Below, piece by piece: positions 33,154 to 46,200 of a DNA stretch of 64,000 bases (position 1 is its first letter; each line of letters opens with the position of its first letter). The notes beneath the pieces are model-generated. The model did no database searches. It saw only the letters and a program-made list of their open reading frames with translations, and had not been told where the DNA came from. This DNA is from Craspedostauros australis (Eukaryota; Bacillariophyta; Bacillariophyceae; Mastogloiales; Achnanthaceae). Location of the stretch: assembly GCA_026770025.1 (NCBI GenBank), contig JAMXDE010000005.1:1612001-1676000 (forward strand), read 5' to 3'. The position numbers and the translations under genes were made by a program.

Positions 33154-34377
33154 CTACTGATGCTGTTGTTGCTGTTGTTGTTCGTGCAATTGCTGTTCCC
33201 GTTCTTTTCTGTCATGCTCATCGGCCTCCTCCTTCGACACAACCCCGAGCTGTCTATGGTATACGAGCCAGCCTGGCGGATAATCCTCATCATTCAAAAA
33301 TGCCGGTTCCAGCTCAGTATTCTCGTCATCGTCATCATTGAGGAAGGTGTTCAGCGTGTCGAGGCTATCGAACGAAGAGGCCCGCTGCCGCGGCTTGTAC
33401 TCAATCTCTCCCAACCCCGGTAACGAAGTCTGTCGTTGCGGACGTCCTCTCTCTTGCTGCAGTGGCTGCTCTTGTTCAATTGGCGGCTGATCATTGATGC
33501 AAGCATCGGGGTTGCTGTTCTGATGCTGCAGGATATTGCGTCGCAACCGCCGTCGTCTCGCATTTCGGCTCTTGCCGGGTGCAGCAATCGCTGCTGTGCC
33601 GTTGCTGGAGCGATTGAGTTGCGCGGCAGTAGCACCTTCGTCGTCCGCGCCGGCACCATCCCGTGCATGCTGCGCTTGACGTTGCCGCTGTCGCTGCTTT
33701 TGCTGCCGTTGCTTTTGCTGCATGGCCTTGCTGGCTGATCCACGGCCCCGCATTTTCCGCGGCCGCCTTCGAGACCCTCTGCGACCTTTGCGGCCGTCGT
33801 TCGCATCGTCGCCATCCTCGTCACCACCGACCAACGGTGGCAGGCCGTTGATGGAGGATGCCGACGACGAATCAAAGGAATGCAGACGCCGCCGTCTCGT
33901 GGTGGAGAATGTGCCATCGAAGTCGGGATCGTCGTCGTCATCATCGTACTGCGCATTGTGCAGTCCCATGAATCCACCGATGGTGCGAACGCCCTCCATC
34001 GTCGAGTGGTAATTCCCACGCAGCCAGGCGAGAGTCTCCATGAGCAGGATCGCCAAGGTATGCCACAGTCCCTCCGTCTGGTAACATTCGTACCATATCT
34101 GCAAGCTGGATCGATAATGCACGACCAAAACGACGAGGATGGCAATGGCAAAGGTCGTCTTGGAATCCGGATTCATGATGCTATTGAGCAGGTTCCAAAT
34201 GTACATCGAGGAATCCTGAGTATCATCGTAGTTGTAGTACTGCTGCTGGTGATAGAAGTCCTGCCTCTCACGGTAGATATTGTGGGAGGTGGCCGACGAG
34301 TACAGCTCGTCATCGTAGGCCCTGCTGCCACCGCCCGGAGTGCCGCTGGGACTCCGAGTGCTGTACAAGGAATCCAT
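33154..34377 (-). CDS. Single-span membrane protein of unknown function
   Basis: I do not recognise a named family. The protein has 407 residues in one exon. Residues 1-55 are Ser/Tyr/Gln-rich. A hydrophobic segment at about 74-88 (TTFAIAILVVLVVHY) is the likely membrane span, with a second weaker hydrophobic stretch at about 103-117 (WHTLAILLMETLAWL). The middle is low-complexity: a poly-Asp run (DDDDDD, about 143-148), several Arg/Lys/Gln-rich blocks (RRGSRRRPRKMRGRG, QQKQRQQKQRQRQRQ), and later an acidic run (NDDDDENTELEP). Near the C-terminus is a better-conserved-looking block, DYPPGWLVYHRQLGVVSKEEAD; similar WLVYHPVLGVV blocks occur, from memory, in unnamed diatom proteins. It ends in polyglutamine. 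It converges on the ATPase gene. Confidence 0.7.
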   Translation of the reverse strand: MDSLYSTRSPSGTPGGGSRAYDDELYSSATSHNIYRERQDFYHQQQYYNYDDTQDSSMYIWNLLNSIMNPDSKTTFAIAILVVLVVHYRSSLQIWYECYQTEGLWHTLAILLMETLAWLRGNYHSTMEGVRTIGGFMGLHNAQYDDDDDDPDFDGTFSTTRRRRLHSFDSSSASSINGLPPLVGGDEDGDDANDGRKGRRGSRRRPRKMRGRGSASKAMQQKQRQQKQRQRQRQAQHARDGAGADDEGATAAQLNRSSNGTAAIAAPGKSRNARRRRLRRNILQHQNSNPDACINDQPPIEQEQPLQQERGRPQRQTSLPGLGEIEYKPRQRASSFDSLDTLNTFLNDDDDENTELEPAFLNDEDYPPGWLVYHRQLGVVSKEEADEHDRKEREQQLHEQQQQQQHQ

Positions 34378-35312
34378 CGTGTGTGGTGCCTGTTGGTGCG
34401 AACTGGGGACGGATGGTCTCTAGTCAGACTGCTGGTTTGCCTCAAGTCGTGCGTCTCTCTGCTCGTATGCTGGCATCCGCGAGTGTTTTTGTTCTTGTTG
34501 TTGTTCTTGTTATTGGTGCAAATGAGTGTGATGGTATGAATACTGGTGCTCCTGTCAGTGTGGTATTACACAAACGAGTGTGATGGGAGCTGTTCGAAGA
34601 GAGCAATGCTGTGTGTTCCACAAGAAGGAAGCTGAGAGAGATCCCCGACTCCACTGTCAAATGCTGCCTGTGGATGCCGATAGAAGCTGTCCGAAGAGCG
34701 TGGAGAGAAGGATTAGGTCTGTTCACAGACTCTATTATATTATCATATATGATGATGCTCTCTTTGCTTCTCTGCACTGTCGTGATGTGGCAAACAGGAA
34801 TCAAGGCGATGAATGCTTCCTCATGCGCACAAGCAGTCGTATTTGCGGGTTGCAACAGAGGGACACGTGTGCGCTTCTTCCTCGAATCGACACGAGTCTT
34901 TTCTCTGGGAGGGGTGTTGTCGCCAAACACTGCGCGCACCTGTGTGCGTTTGTGTGCGTGAGAGACCATGACCAACTCCGGTCACAACAACGAGCAAAAC
35001 ATCATCCGAACCGTTTCGTTTCTACTCCCGCGGGACTGGTATTCTTCAGCACCAAAATCGTTCGAATCTGCCTGGCGCCCCTCCGAACCTCCGTTGCGCA
35101 TCCTTCACTCATTCCTCACCAACTCGCCAAGCGCATGGAGAGCAGAGCAGCGCACTCGAGAGCATAGTTAGACCATGGACTCCTGCATAAATTCACAGAT
35201 CTTACCACTCTACTTTTACATTCCATTACCCGAAATCGTATTCCGCAAGGTCTGTCCTGATCCCCGATCACTCTCAACGTGGTACTGCGAATGCTTCGCA
35301 CTCTGTCTCGCT
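34378..35312. other. Intergenic region, no gene seen
   Basis: About 0.93 kb between two minus-strand genes, with TTGTTGTTCTTG-type simple sequence at 34485-34520. The open frames on both strands show no recognisable domain and biased composition. A TTCGAATC word near 35060 resembles a tRNA B box but no cloverleaf surrounds it. Confidence 0.45.
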
Positions 35313-36347
35313 CTACCGCCTTCGGCGAGTGGTGAACATGCTGCGCATTTTGCGTCCCATCTTGCGATCGCTAGCTGACGATGCCTGTTTCGCAGCCCTC
35401 GGCTTGGCCCGCTGCGCTTTCTTTTCCACGTCTGCGTCCGCCTTCCGCGTCTGCTCCTGCTTCAGTTGGTCCAATTCGGCCATGGTTTCCTGCAGCTCCT
35501 CTTCCAGCGACGCGATCTCCTCCTCGTATTCCTCATTCTCCTTCGTCAGCTGCTTCATGGCCATCGACTGCACGCGGCACTGCAAACGCGATTGCTGCAG
35601 CTGTTTCCCGTACTTGGACGCCACGTCGCGTTCCCGTTCGTCGGCGGCCTCCACGGATGCAGTCGCGATCTGAATGCGTTCCTCCAGATCGGCCTGCAGC
35701 GTTTTCTGAACCTGCACTGCTTGATCCAGAGCCTTCTTGCGCTGCTCCAGGTCCTCGAACCGCTCCATCGAACGGTTGTTTTGCTCCATCAATTCGGCAT
35801 TCGTCTGCTGCAGCTCTTCGTTGTCTTTCTCCAGCCGATCTATGTCGGCGTCCCGTCTTTGCATCAAATGCTGCGCTTTCTTCGTACTGCGGCGTTCCGT
35901 CTCCAGCATCTTCTCCAATTCATCCACCTTTTGACGACGTTGATTCTTATCTTCTTCCATCTGAGATTCCAGCTGCTCTATGCGTAGAGTTTGGCGTTCC
36001 ATCTCCTCCCCATGCCGTGCCTGCTGTTCATCTTGCTGAACGAGAAGCGCGGTGGCATTCTGCTGCGACTGCTCCAGCTGCGCCTTGAGTTCCAAAACGA
36101 CCTGCTCCAGTATGCTCAACTTTGCCTGCAGTACTTTGTTTGAACCCTGCTGATCTGGAGACACCGTGCCATCCTCGATCTCTGTTGGTGACACCGCCTG
36201 CAGTGACCTCCGCGATGTTCGGATGCTGCTGCGGATCAGCACCGGGCTGCGAACGAAGGATGACACATGACCCAGAAGTAACTGCATCAGGAAGACGCGC
36301 GCCAGGATTATCCACAACCCGACGCTTGCTGTATTTGAAGGCGCCAT
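35313..36347 (-). CDS. Plastid-targeted coiled-coil protein of unknown function
   Basis: Protein of 344 residues, single exon. The start is the ATG at 36347; the frame extends upstream only from a GTG. Residues 10-29 (VGLWIILARVFLMQLLLGHV) form a signal-peptide core followed by SSF, with Phe at the likely +1 position (ASAFAP-type motif). Next comes a Ser/Arg-rich, acid-free segment (VRSPVLIRSSIRTSRRS). This is the bipartite presequence of secondary red plastids. From about residue 70 to 310 the chain is an almost continuous coiled coil with heptad-like spacing and no proline (VLQAKLSILEQVVLELKAQL, RLEKDNEELQQTNAEL). It ends in a basic tail (KMGRKMRSMFTTRRRR). A structural or tethering role within the plastid is a guess. 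No family assigned. Confidence 0.8.
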   Translation of the reverse strand: MAPSNTASVGLWIILARVFLMQLLLGHVSSFVRSPVLIRSSIRTSRRSLQAVSPTEIEDGTVSPDQQGSNKVLQAKLSILEQVVLELKAQLEQSQQNATALLVQQDEQQARHGEEMERQTLRIEQLESQMEEDKNQRRQKVDELEKMLETERRSTKKAQHLMQRRDADIDRLEKDNEELQQTNAELMEQNNRSMERFEDLEQRKKALDQAVQVQKTLQADLEERIQIATASVEAADERERDVASKYGKQLQQSRLQCRVQSMAMKQLTKENEEYEEEIASLEEELQETMAELDQLKQEQTRKADADVEKKAQRAKPRAAKQASSASDRKMGRKMRSMFTTRRRR

Positions 36348-37264
36348 GGCGATGGATTGAGACTCGCGGCAAGTAGTGTGCTCTTTTGGTAATAGGTATT
36401 CTATGTCACTTCTCTGCACTCACTGCGATGATGGGAGATCTACGTTGCGATCGCTGGGAGATCCTTTCCTGGCTTCTTTCTATTCTATGCCTGACGACGA
36501 GTGACTGACGACCGGCGTTCCTCCTTTCCCTCGTTCTAATGCAACTGTGCTTCGGTATAGAATGGTGGAGTGGTACGACTATAGTACGACTGCGACTAGT
36601 CGTACAACTACGACCTATTCTATGAGTATGTGTCTCCCTCTGTGTGCCCCCTGTCCGAGTGTTGTTCTTGTGCTGCTTCTACTTCGCAGGCATCAGTGAT
36701 GTGTTCTGCTGACACAAACAAGATACCATCGTCGCGCTCGTTGCACACTTGTGTGTTGGTGTCAACTTCGGCCCATAACCCAATACATCGTGAATGAACG
36801 GTTGACACGAATCAATTCCGATCGTGTGAGATGGAATCTCCATCCCACTCACGGACGGAATCTGAACGCACACACACAATACAAGATTGGGACTTATTCT
36901 GTCCTGGAACAGGAACGCAAAAAAAGTCAACCTCCGTGTTGTTGGTGGTCGCCATTTCTTTTGCGTGGTGTGTGTACCTGCGCTACCTGCGCGTGTACAA
37001 CAGCGTTGTTGTGTGTTGTCTGCGTGTCTGCGTGTTGTCTGTGCGTTGTCTGTGTGCTGTTTGTGTGCGGGTATTCGTATTCTTGTCACAGAGCGTGGTA
37101 ATCGTACGCGTGTGGTGGAGTTACCGTTCATGGGAGAGAAAAACACCAAACAACGAAACCCAGCCCGTTGTTTTTGCTCGCATGTGCTTGCACAACATCA
37201 TTTTCGGATCAGGGAAGAAGAAACGAAACCAAAAAAGGCCAACAGCAGGAAGAGGCAAAGAACC
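36348..37264. other. Divergent region, no gene seen
   Basis: Between the coiled-coil gene (-) and the PHD gene (+). It holds an inverted set of GTACGACT/AGTCGTAC words (36570-36612) and a TGTGCGTTGTCTG-type repeat stretch (37003-37060). The overlapping plus-strand frames upstream of 37265 are low-complexity and lack a convincing start, so I treat them as 5' UTR. Confidence 0.45.
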
Positions 37265-40200
37265 ATGGGGCGTCCACCGGGTTCGAAGCGGTACATCCGC
37301 GAAGATGCCAAGCAACCGGCTGCATCACCGGCAGCAAACGGAAAAGGAGGAAACGGTGGCGGAGGAAGGAGTGTTGCGCAAGACAAGGAGACCTATCCTC
37401 GAAGAAACCCTCGCTTGGGAACCAACTTTCAAACGAAGGTGCCAAGCTGTGTTGGCGGCAGCAGCTCTGCCACCGACGCAGATCAGGATGAAGGAGGACG
37501 CAGACCAGCGCCGGATCTCATGTCAGGAACGCACCCCTTTCGAACGGCGGAGGAGATGGATGTCATGAACGATGGCGTTGCTTCCAAGAGTGAGTGCAAC
37601 CTACGAAACCGTTGAAGAAACGAAAGACAACCCAAGCATGGGAACGATGTCGTCTCGAACCATCATCATCATCATGATGGCTGTGACGACGTGGAAGGAG
37701 CAGCCCGTCCAAACGAGTGAGACGAATCATTCTCAAAGCAGATCATATCACATGCATGCGTGCAGCGACAGCCAATCCCTCGGCACAGGAGATGCTCCAA
37801 AGCAGATCCGTGCACAAGCGAACCTATCCATCACTTGCAAAGGATTGGTCATGATGAAGCATGCCACATCATCCAATCCAACTCAACCAAGTGACCGAGG
37901 GATCATTCTGCGAAGCAAGGGATTGGCTCGGCAGTACCATGCATGGGAGAGACGGAAACTGCCGAAAGGATGGAGTTCGTGATGCTGCCAATCGATCCGT
38001 TCGCGCAGCTATCGCCCCCCTGCGGCCAAAACGTTGACTTCACTCACACTTGCCATCTTTGTTTGGACCATTGCTTGAACATGAACGGAATACCACCTTC
38101 CACACTTGCTCGCCTGCTTGCCGCACCATACTCACCATCCTCGCCTCCATCTCCTTCCATCATTCCATGCGGAACACCTGCTCTCAAAGCCAACGCAACA
38201 GGATCCTCTCCAGCCGGCACAAGAAGGACAACAGCGGACGAGGCGCTCAGAGGCATCGTTGTTGGTGATGGTGAACATGGTGGTCGTGTCGCGTGTCGGA
38301 TTAGTCGACAAAATCAGTCGTCGATTCCAATGACTCAAACACGAACTGGTGGCATCCTCACACATTCCGCTGAAAACCATGTCCATCATCACCGCTTGCC
38401 ACAACATGTCCACGAAACCTTTCTTTCTTCTTCTTCTTCTCTTTCGGCTGTAGCAACAACAGCAGCAACAACTGAAAGCGCATCTTCACATTCGAGTGAC
38501 GGCGGCTTGGATCCAAGCAGACAGTTTGCAAAGTTCGTCCAACCCCTCTTCCAATCTTTCGACAGCCAACCAACACGAAGCGCTCATGATGTGACGGAAA
38601 GCGTGCAGCACATGATACGGCTGCATGCGCAAGCAACTCCAGCCAAGCGTAGTCGAGGTCCACGCGGTCGCAAGCGTAACGTGTGGGAGACCCAGCCGAA
38701 GTCCAATGGGATCGATGATCTGGAACAAGTGTGGCGACAGAAGCGAAGGCGGAATCTGCAACATCATCTCAATCAGCAGACCGGCTCGCAGGAGGATGAC
38801 AGCTCCGCGCTGGCCTACTTGTGCGCATCGCATGGGGGTGATGCGACGCAGGCAGAGCTTGCCACCATGGTACAGCTATTGGGAGGAAAAGGTAAGCATC
38901 TGGCGTGCACCCGTCCGTGTGTCTGAAGTCTGCTCCAACAACTTTGGTTTTGTGACACTCTCTTTGAGATGGAAGGGGTGCGAGAATTAGAGTGTGTGCC
39001 CTATTCATTCTTCTGCAACGCACACCCACATGCGTATGTTACTGGCATTCGTCCACATATTCACCTCCTCTGCGCTTCGTTCATATATTCCTTCATTCCT
39101 TCATCCATCTCGAGCAGCATCCAAAACGAGGAAACTACGGGAGAGGAGGCGCTGGGACGAAGGAATCAAGTTGCCACTCACATCGTCGGAGTCATGGAGA
39201 ATACGTTACGACAATCACCACGAATCATTCTTGGGGCAGGTGCAGGAGGATGGCGCGTCTCCCAGATATCGTGCTTGGCCCACTGGGAAGGCTCAGGCAG
39301 GGACGGACTCTTTCTTCATGGATATGGAGTCGGCGGATGCAGAGGAAAGGAAGGGCGCGTGGAGATCAGTGCATGCATTCGGAGCAGCGCTGGAGCACCA
39401 ATTGAACGATGAGTCCACCGCGTCTCAGCAGAAGCCGTTCCTTTCCACAGCCATGACGTACATACAGACAGCCCGCGATTTGCCCATTCCAGAATCCTGC
39501 TTTGGAACAAATCACGTCATGGTGGAAGAAGTGGCATCCTGCATGCATTCCATCCTCGATCGCATCGACGACCTACGCGATGCCCGATGCCGAATACTGG
39601 ACATGCTGTACGACGAAGACTGCGAAGGAGTTGATGTGGATGCTCTTCAAAAGTGCATGAACCAAAACATCAAGTCACTCCCACTCCATCTCGATGAGGA
39701 ACACGCCATCACGCAGTTTTGCGACTCCGTGAAGACCTGGGAACGCAAGGTAGCAGCAACACTTGATGCAAAGCAATCCACAGGCAAAGGAAAGTCGTCG
39801 AACAAGACGGAGAGAGACGATTTGGGAAACGCTCAACGGTTGCTGGCAGAAGCGCGTATGCACGCCTTTCGTTCAAAAGCCGTGGTGCAGCTCGAATCGA
39901 GGGTGGAGAAGGCCTGCAAGATCCGAGATAGAATCAACGAATGGGACATCGCCTGCAATATTAGCAGCGGCAACAACGTCAACAGCAGCAACGGCAATAG
40001 TAACAGCAACAAATGGTCCATCAAAAACATCGCCGGTGTTATCCGGGAGGCCAATCGATTGAAATTCATGTTCCCCGTGCTCAGTAAGCTCACCCAGATG
40101 CATAGAGAATGCGAATGCTGGATCGACCGAGCCAACATCGCCATCCGGTCCAGAATATCGCTGTCAGAAATCAAGCAACTGGTGGCGCGTGGTCAGGAAA

Positions 40201-43200
40201 TGCCCGTCGACGTCTCGGACTACATCGAAAAGCTCGTGGCCCGAGCAGACGACGCCGACGAATGGATAAGCCATCTGGATGGTGTCGTGCCCGTGTCGAA
40301 ATTCAACACCCAGAATGCCAAGATCCTGATATGGATGCAGGAAGTTCGTAAGGCTCTGAATGATGGTTCACACGGCGTCCTCCACGAAATGGCATCCAAG
40401 GGGAGCAGAATACCTGTCGAAGTCGACCTCGTCAAGTTGCTCCAGGCAGAACTCGATGCCAGGAGCTGGACAGGCAAGGCGAGGAAATGGATTCCAACAG
40501 AAGGCGCTGAAGGCGTCGTGTACCGCAGAGGCAAAATCGACGATCTGAGGGATCACATCACGAAAGCGGATACCATCCGCGATCGGCTGCCCCTGCCAAC
40601 CTCCATCCGTTCGAAGTGGACGATGGATGGAGAGGAGGAGCTGTGCGCGATCATAGACGCAGCAGACGAATGGTACGAGAAGCACCAAGCCTTTCTGGAG
40701 GGCGACAACCGAAGGGCGCGGCGGAGGCACCGGTTGTCCATCACGAAACTGAAGGAGATCAGCCAAGAGCTGAATGACATTTTTGTGAATGTGGGCAACA
40801 TCGGCATGAAAGTTACCAGAATTCAAGCGCAAGCCGAGGCCTGGTGCAATGAACATTCTTCGGTGCTCACGGCGTGCGGTATCATGCCGGCCAATATCGC
40901 CATGGACAGCAACGACGGTAAGGAGAAGGACATCTCCAGCAACAACAACGGCAACAAGGTCAGCGTCGATGAAATTTCAACCGCCGTCACGTCTGCCGCA
41001 TCGGACCTTCCTGTGGATTTGGACGAGGCGATGGAACTGGAGGCAATCTTAAAGAATGTCAAGGAGTGGCAGCAAACCTCGTCCATCTTGGCACCCCTTC
41101 GCGCCAACAAGCGGCAAGGCAAGATTTCCCGGCAGCGTTTCACCATGCAGGACCTGGAGGATGCAATCGACCAAGCACCTTCTCTTCCCGTCAACACGGT
41201 GGAAGAAGTTGGTCGCCTTCAAGAGCGATTGCATGCCATTGCTCAATGGAAGGAAGCCGTTGGTGAACAGTTCAAGAAGCTTCCCAGGGGCTTCGATCAG
41301 CTCAGAGAGGCCATCAACGATACTTTTGGGTCAGCTCATGACTTCGACCAAAGCAAGGTGTGCACGCCAAGTGACAAGGCTGCTACTGCTGCTGCTACTG
41401 CTGACAACATGGAGACACAGGACGCTTCTCTCAAATCTACCCGTGCCCCCGAAACAGCAACAGAAGCAGCATCATCAGCGGCAGTGACCGCGACTGTGAC
41501 AAATGCCGAAAACAACGTCAACAGCGCCAATGGCAACAGCAGCGGCAACACAACCACTGACGACATGGAGACCAGCAATGGTGAAGGTGACGACGATGAC
41601 GACGACGGTGATGGGGCTGGCGAGACCAATGTGCACAGCATGATCCGTTCGCTTGTTGATGGCAGCTATCAAACTTCTGTGACAACAGTCGAGAGCGATG
41701 CCATCGAACTCCTGGAGAATGTGTCCAACTGGTGCATCCGATCGCTCAAGTACTTGAATTCACCGCGTGAGATCTTTGACAAGCGCTACTTTGGTGCGTT
41801 CGATCGATTCGTCAAGGAGGGCAAAGCTCTGCTCAAGAAGTCCAAGAGCTCCATCGGAAATGATGGGAAGAAATCTGGCAACTGCAACGGTGCTGACAAC
41901 GGCCTTGCGACAGAAGCATTCGCGCAAGAAACCAAGCTCCGCGAGAGCTGGGGTGCAATCTTGGATGATCAGCTCAAGCGGTTGGCGCATTTGGATGCGG
42001 AACGAAAGAAGTTCGTCATCTGGTGCAAGGTTGCCAGCCAAAGGATGGCCGACGTCAAACGTCTCACCATCGAGAGGCTGCGAGACCTCGACACCGCAAG
42101 TCGCGATTTCCCAGCAGGTATGTAAGAAGTGACATTGTGGAGATTGTAAGGGCCTGGTGGTCGGGTGGTATGATTATTCTTGTTGTGATATTTGTGCAGT
42201 TTGGAAAATGGGATGAGAATCCAACATCCTGCAGTTCTGGACGTCATTCTCATCAGCTCACTCTTCTTGTATGTGTTGGTACCATACGATGCTGTATCTT
42301 GCCTACTACCACTCCCCCACTGCTCCACAAATACCGGTGCGGAATTCGTTTGATTCATTCAGTCACTGATATCGTGCAAAAGGTTCGCGCGCTTTCTGTC
42401 AAGGCAACTGCGTGGATCAACAAGGCAAAATCCTTGCTCGAAAGCGACGACAAGATGTCCATATACGACGCAAAGATCATCTTGGAGGCTGGAGAGAAGC
42501 TGAAGGTCAAATCGGCGGAACTGGAGACGCTGCAGGCCGCATTCAAGGAAGTCCGCGCGTGGTCAACTCGATTTCGAAAGTGCAACCTCGAGGATGACTC
42601 TCCCGATATGGCCGAGATCCAGTCCTTGATCGCGGAACACGACAAGCTGAAGCTGGTGATGCCAGACGAACTGGACGAACTCAAGCAGGCCATGAAGGTC
42701 TATTGCGTGTGCCGACGATCGCACGAGGGCTTCATGATTGGATGCGATCAGTGCGACGAGTGGTACCACGGTGCGTGCATCGGGATTACAGAATCGAGAG
42801 CGGATCGATATGAAAAGTTCGTCTGTATGCGATGTTCCGTCAAGAAGGTATTCACCACAAGCTGCACAAACGCCGTGAGCATCGTGCGGAAGTGGACAAG
42901 CTGGAAAGAGTTGAAGAAACGCCGGCAGGCGGAGGCGCAACGGCATCAACGCAAGACACGGAAGGAGATGAAGGACATCGAAACCATGAAGAAGAACTTG
43001 GAAGACGCCGAGGCACAACTAGTCGCACTGTCGCGAAGAATAGAAATGAGCGAAGGGGAACCAAACACACCACAATCCGCGGGACCGGCAGAGGTAGTAG
43101 TGCAGCTGGCTGTCCCGCCAGCGAGTGAGCCAATGATCGTGGGCGAGCCTGATACAGGAAAATTGACATCACCACCACTGCCGCCACCGCAGACAACAAG

Positions 43201-46200
43201 CGCAGGTGACGCAGCGCTTGCCCTTGTGCCAGCACAGCAGAGCAATTGTCAAGTCGCCCCGCAGGTTGCACAAGGCTGCCACGGGAGCGCCACGATCATG
43301 ACGCCTGCAGAAGCAACGAAGGGCAGCGTGCAAGCGCCAGACGAGATTCAATCATCGCCAGGAACGGCAGCAGAAGCCGCTGCGACTGCAAATGGCGTAG
43401 CGTCACTGACGACCATGGCACCGACTCCGGCCAAAGCCGCAGCGGCACCGGAACTCGTGGGATCACCAACAGCAACAGATCCACAGGCAGTAGCAGCCGC
43501 TGCTGTAGATGGAGCTGTAGTCGGAGGTGCAGCGCCGACAACAACGCTGGCACCATCACTAACAACAACAACAACAACATCATCGCCATCAACAGCAGCA
43601 GCGAAGGCAGAGACAACGGCATCTCCTGACAAAGCAAATATCCAAGTTAAAGTAAACGACGCGCCATCAGCACCAAAAACTCTGAAGGAGCTGAAGAAGG
43701 AACAAGCGACGTTGGAAAAGAAATTGGAGAAGCTGAAGAAGAAGCGAGCAGACAGCATCAAACGACTAGCTGACTACGAAAAGATGAGCGAGGGTGCGAG
43801 AGCGAAAGAAACCGATGAGGACAAGAACGCTGCAGCTATCCGCAGATGGTGCATCCGTGTGCGATCTCTCGTCCTCATCCCGTCATCCACGGAGCTCGTG
43901 GAGGCGGCACGTCCACTGCAGAATGGAACTCTCTCTGGCGCGATGCTCATGGTGATGAGCGACTCGCTCAAACTCGGAGTGTCACGTTTTGCTGACGTGA
44001 AGATGATGCTAAATTGGTTCAAGTGCATCTGCTGGAGTTCGATGACGATGTCCGTCCTCACTAGGATGCCAACACTGGCCGAAGCCAACAGGATCATTTC
44101 GCTGGCCTCCTCCCTCCAGCTCCCCGACGAAAGAGCTCTGCGAACTCTGAAATCTATCGTGCAGCGAGTCAACTACTGGCACCAACGGGCATCGAAGGCA
44201 ATCGCACCGAAGGGCGGATCCACGAAGTCCATCAACATGGTTCTGCTTCGGCAGCTCATGACGGATTACTCGGCGTTGCCCATCGCCCTACCCGACATCA
44301 GCAGATTCGAAATGGCGGTCAATGACAGAGGCGCTCGGTATTGCATCTGTGGTGGACCGAAGAATGGCACAGCAATGATCGGATGCAAGAAGTGCAGATC
44401 TTTGTATCACGCCAACTGCATTGAATCGCACAAGGGCAGTGCGGTCAAGAACGCAAAGGAATGGATTTGTTACGGCTGTGCGGGACAGAAGATGCCTTCG
44501 ATGAAGATTCCAAGGCCAGACATCTTCCCACCGCAAGACGAGCCAGACTTCAAGTTCGACGCCGCGAAGATCGATTGGACCATGCTGCATGCACCGAACC
44601 CTACCGAACTGTGGCCGCCATTTGGGTTGTTTGGAGCCGAGAAGGCGGTCGAAGCCCTTGGTCACGATGCCTCCAGATACCCGGATGATATTGCGGTGCT
44701 GCATGAGAAAGCCGTTACCAGCGATGAATCTCCTAGCATCCGGCTTTCGGAAGGATCAGTGCCGCTATGCCTCGTTGTCAACCCACACGGAAACAGCCCA
44801 CAGCGCCAACAGAATCAACAACAGCCTACGCAGCAACAGCCGCAGCAACAACAACAGTCGCATATTCCAATAGCAGCTGCGGCGCACTCAGTCCATCCGA
44901 CGGTGAGAGTGCTAACTCCGCCAGCAGCTACGCCAGTGCTGCCAATCTCAGTGGCACGAGTAGCTGTGCCGCGAGGGGGAGCGTTGGTTGGGGCACCACA
45001 CGCAGTCGCAACCCAGCTGCCAGTTGTCACGTCGACGATCGTCCAAATGACGGCATCATCATCTGCAGCAGCAGCATCAACCATTGCAGGGGCAGTAGTT
45101 GCGACACCAGTGCCAGCAGCCGTACCAACGGTACGAGCAGCTTCAGGTGTGGTAGCAACCCCACCAGGACCAACAGTATCAGCCGTGCCAACAGCGATGC
45201 CAAGGCTTCAACTTTCTGCCACACAGGCACAGCCACTGCACCTGCAGATGAGAGTTGCGCAACCACCAGAGGCAGTGAAAAGCGATGCGTTCACTATCTC
45301 CCTCGCCACAAAGGCGGCTCAACCAATCCAGCCTCCCTTGCCCACGACAAACCAAACCCAAGGCCAGACCATCGGATCCACATGGGTCCAAATCAGATCT
45401 CCTGGCAACGCGGCACCGCCAACCTTGACCCCTCCGAACATCGCAGTCGTGAACGTGCCGGCATCGGGTGCGAGCCCGCAGGTTGTCCGCCAAACACAGG
45501 CCGCCCCGGTAGACTACGTGAAGGCAACCAGCGCACTTCCAGCGCCTGTTCCTGCTACCGCAGTAGCTGCGGAGACTGCCGCAGCCAGTCGCAGCCGGCA
45601 CATACTTACAGCTGCTGCTCCGGAAGTTCATGGGGGTGCTGTTGCTGCTGGAGCGAGAGTGAATTTGAAGGCTGACTCCGAGCAATCATCAAGATTGGCA
45701 ACGACAGCAACACAACCACCAACAGCCATGGAGATCGATACGAGCAATGGCGGCCCAGTTTCACAAGGTCCCCTGGTCACTTCTCCGGGTGTTGCCAAGG
45801 AAGATGGTGAAGTGAATGAGTTGGCGGTAAACCCATTCACCGCACCAGTGGATAATTCTATCGGCACCGTCACAGATATTATCACAGCAGACAAGACACA
45901 GCCGGAAGGCACCCTGCAGCACCAGCGACAACTGAAGCCGGAAGACTCCGACGTTTACACAGCACAGCAGATCTCAAACACTAGTACGAATGGCGATGTC
46001 GGTCTGCGCAGGCCATTGCAATCTGCAGCATGTCCGCTGTCGGATGACATGCCTATGCTAACAAACGGGTGCAATGTGGTCCACGATCAAATGGATGTGG
46101 ACTGTCGTGAGATCGAGCCTGCGGGCACCCAGAATCCAACCACGCCGCCGATGGATGTGAAGTGCGTTGCATGCAAGGTTGACGATCTCACGGAGGGGAG

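Noticed and set aside
35055-35075. TTCGAATC word resembling a tRNA B box
   Set aside because: No A box, acceptor stem or anticodon arm can be built around it. No tRNA gene was found in the window.
34580-35167. 195-codon plus-strand frame upstream of the membrane-protein gene
   Set aside because: Cys/His/Arg-rich with no domain, overlapped by other frames of similar length, and lying in a region that looks like 5' UTR.
37590-37934. Open frame through intron 1 of the PHD gene
   Set aside because: A good GTGAGT donor precedes it, the encoded peptide is low-complexity, and skipping it keeps the downstream frame. Some doubt remains because exon 2 has no family anchor at its start.
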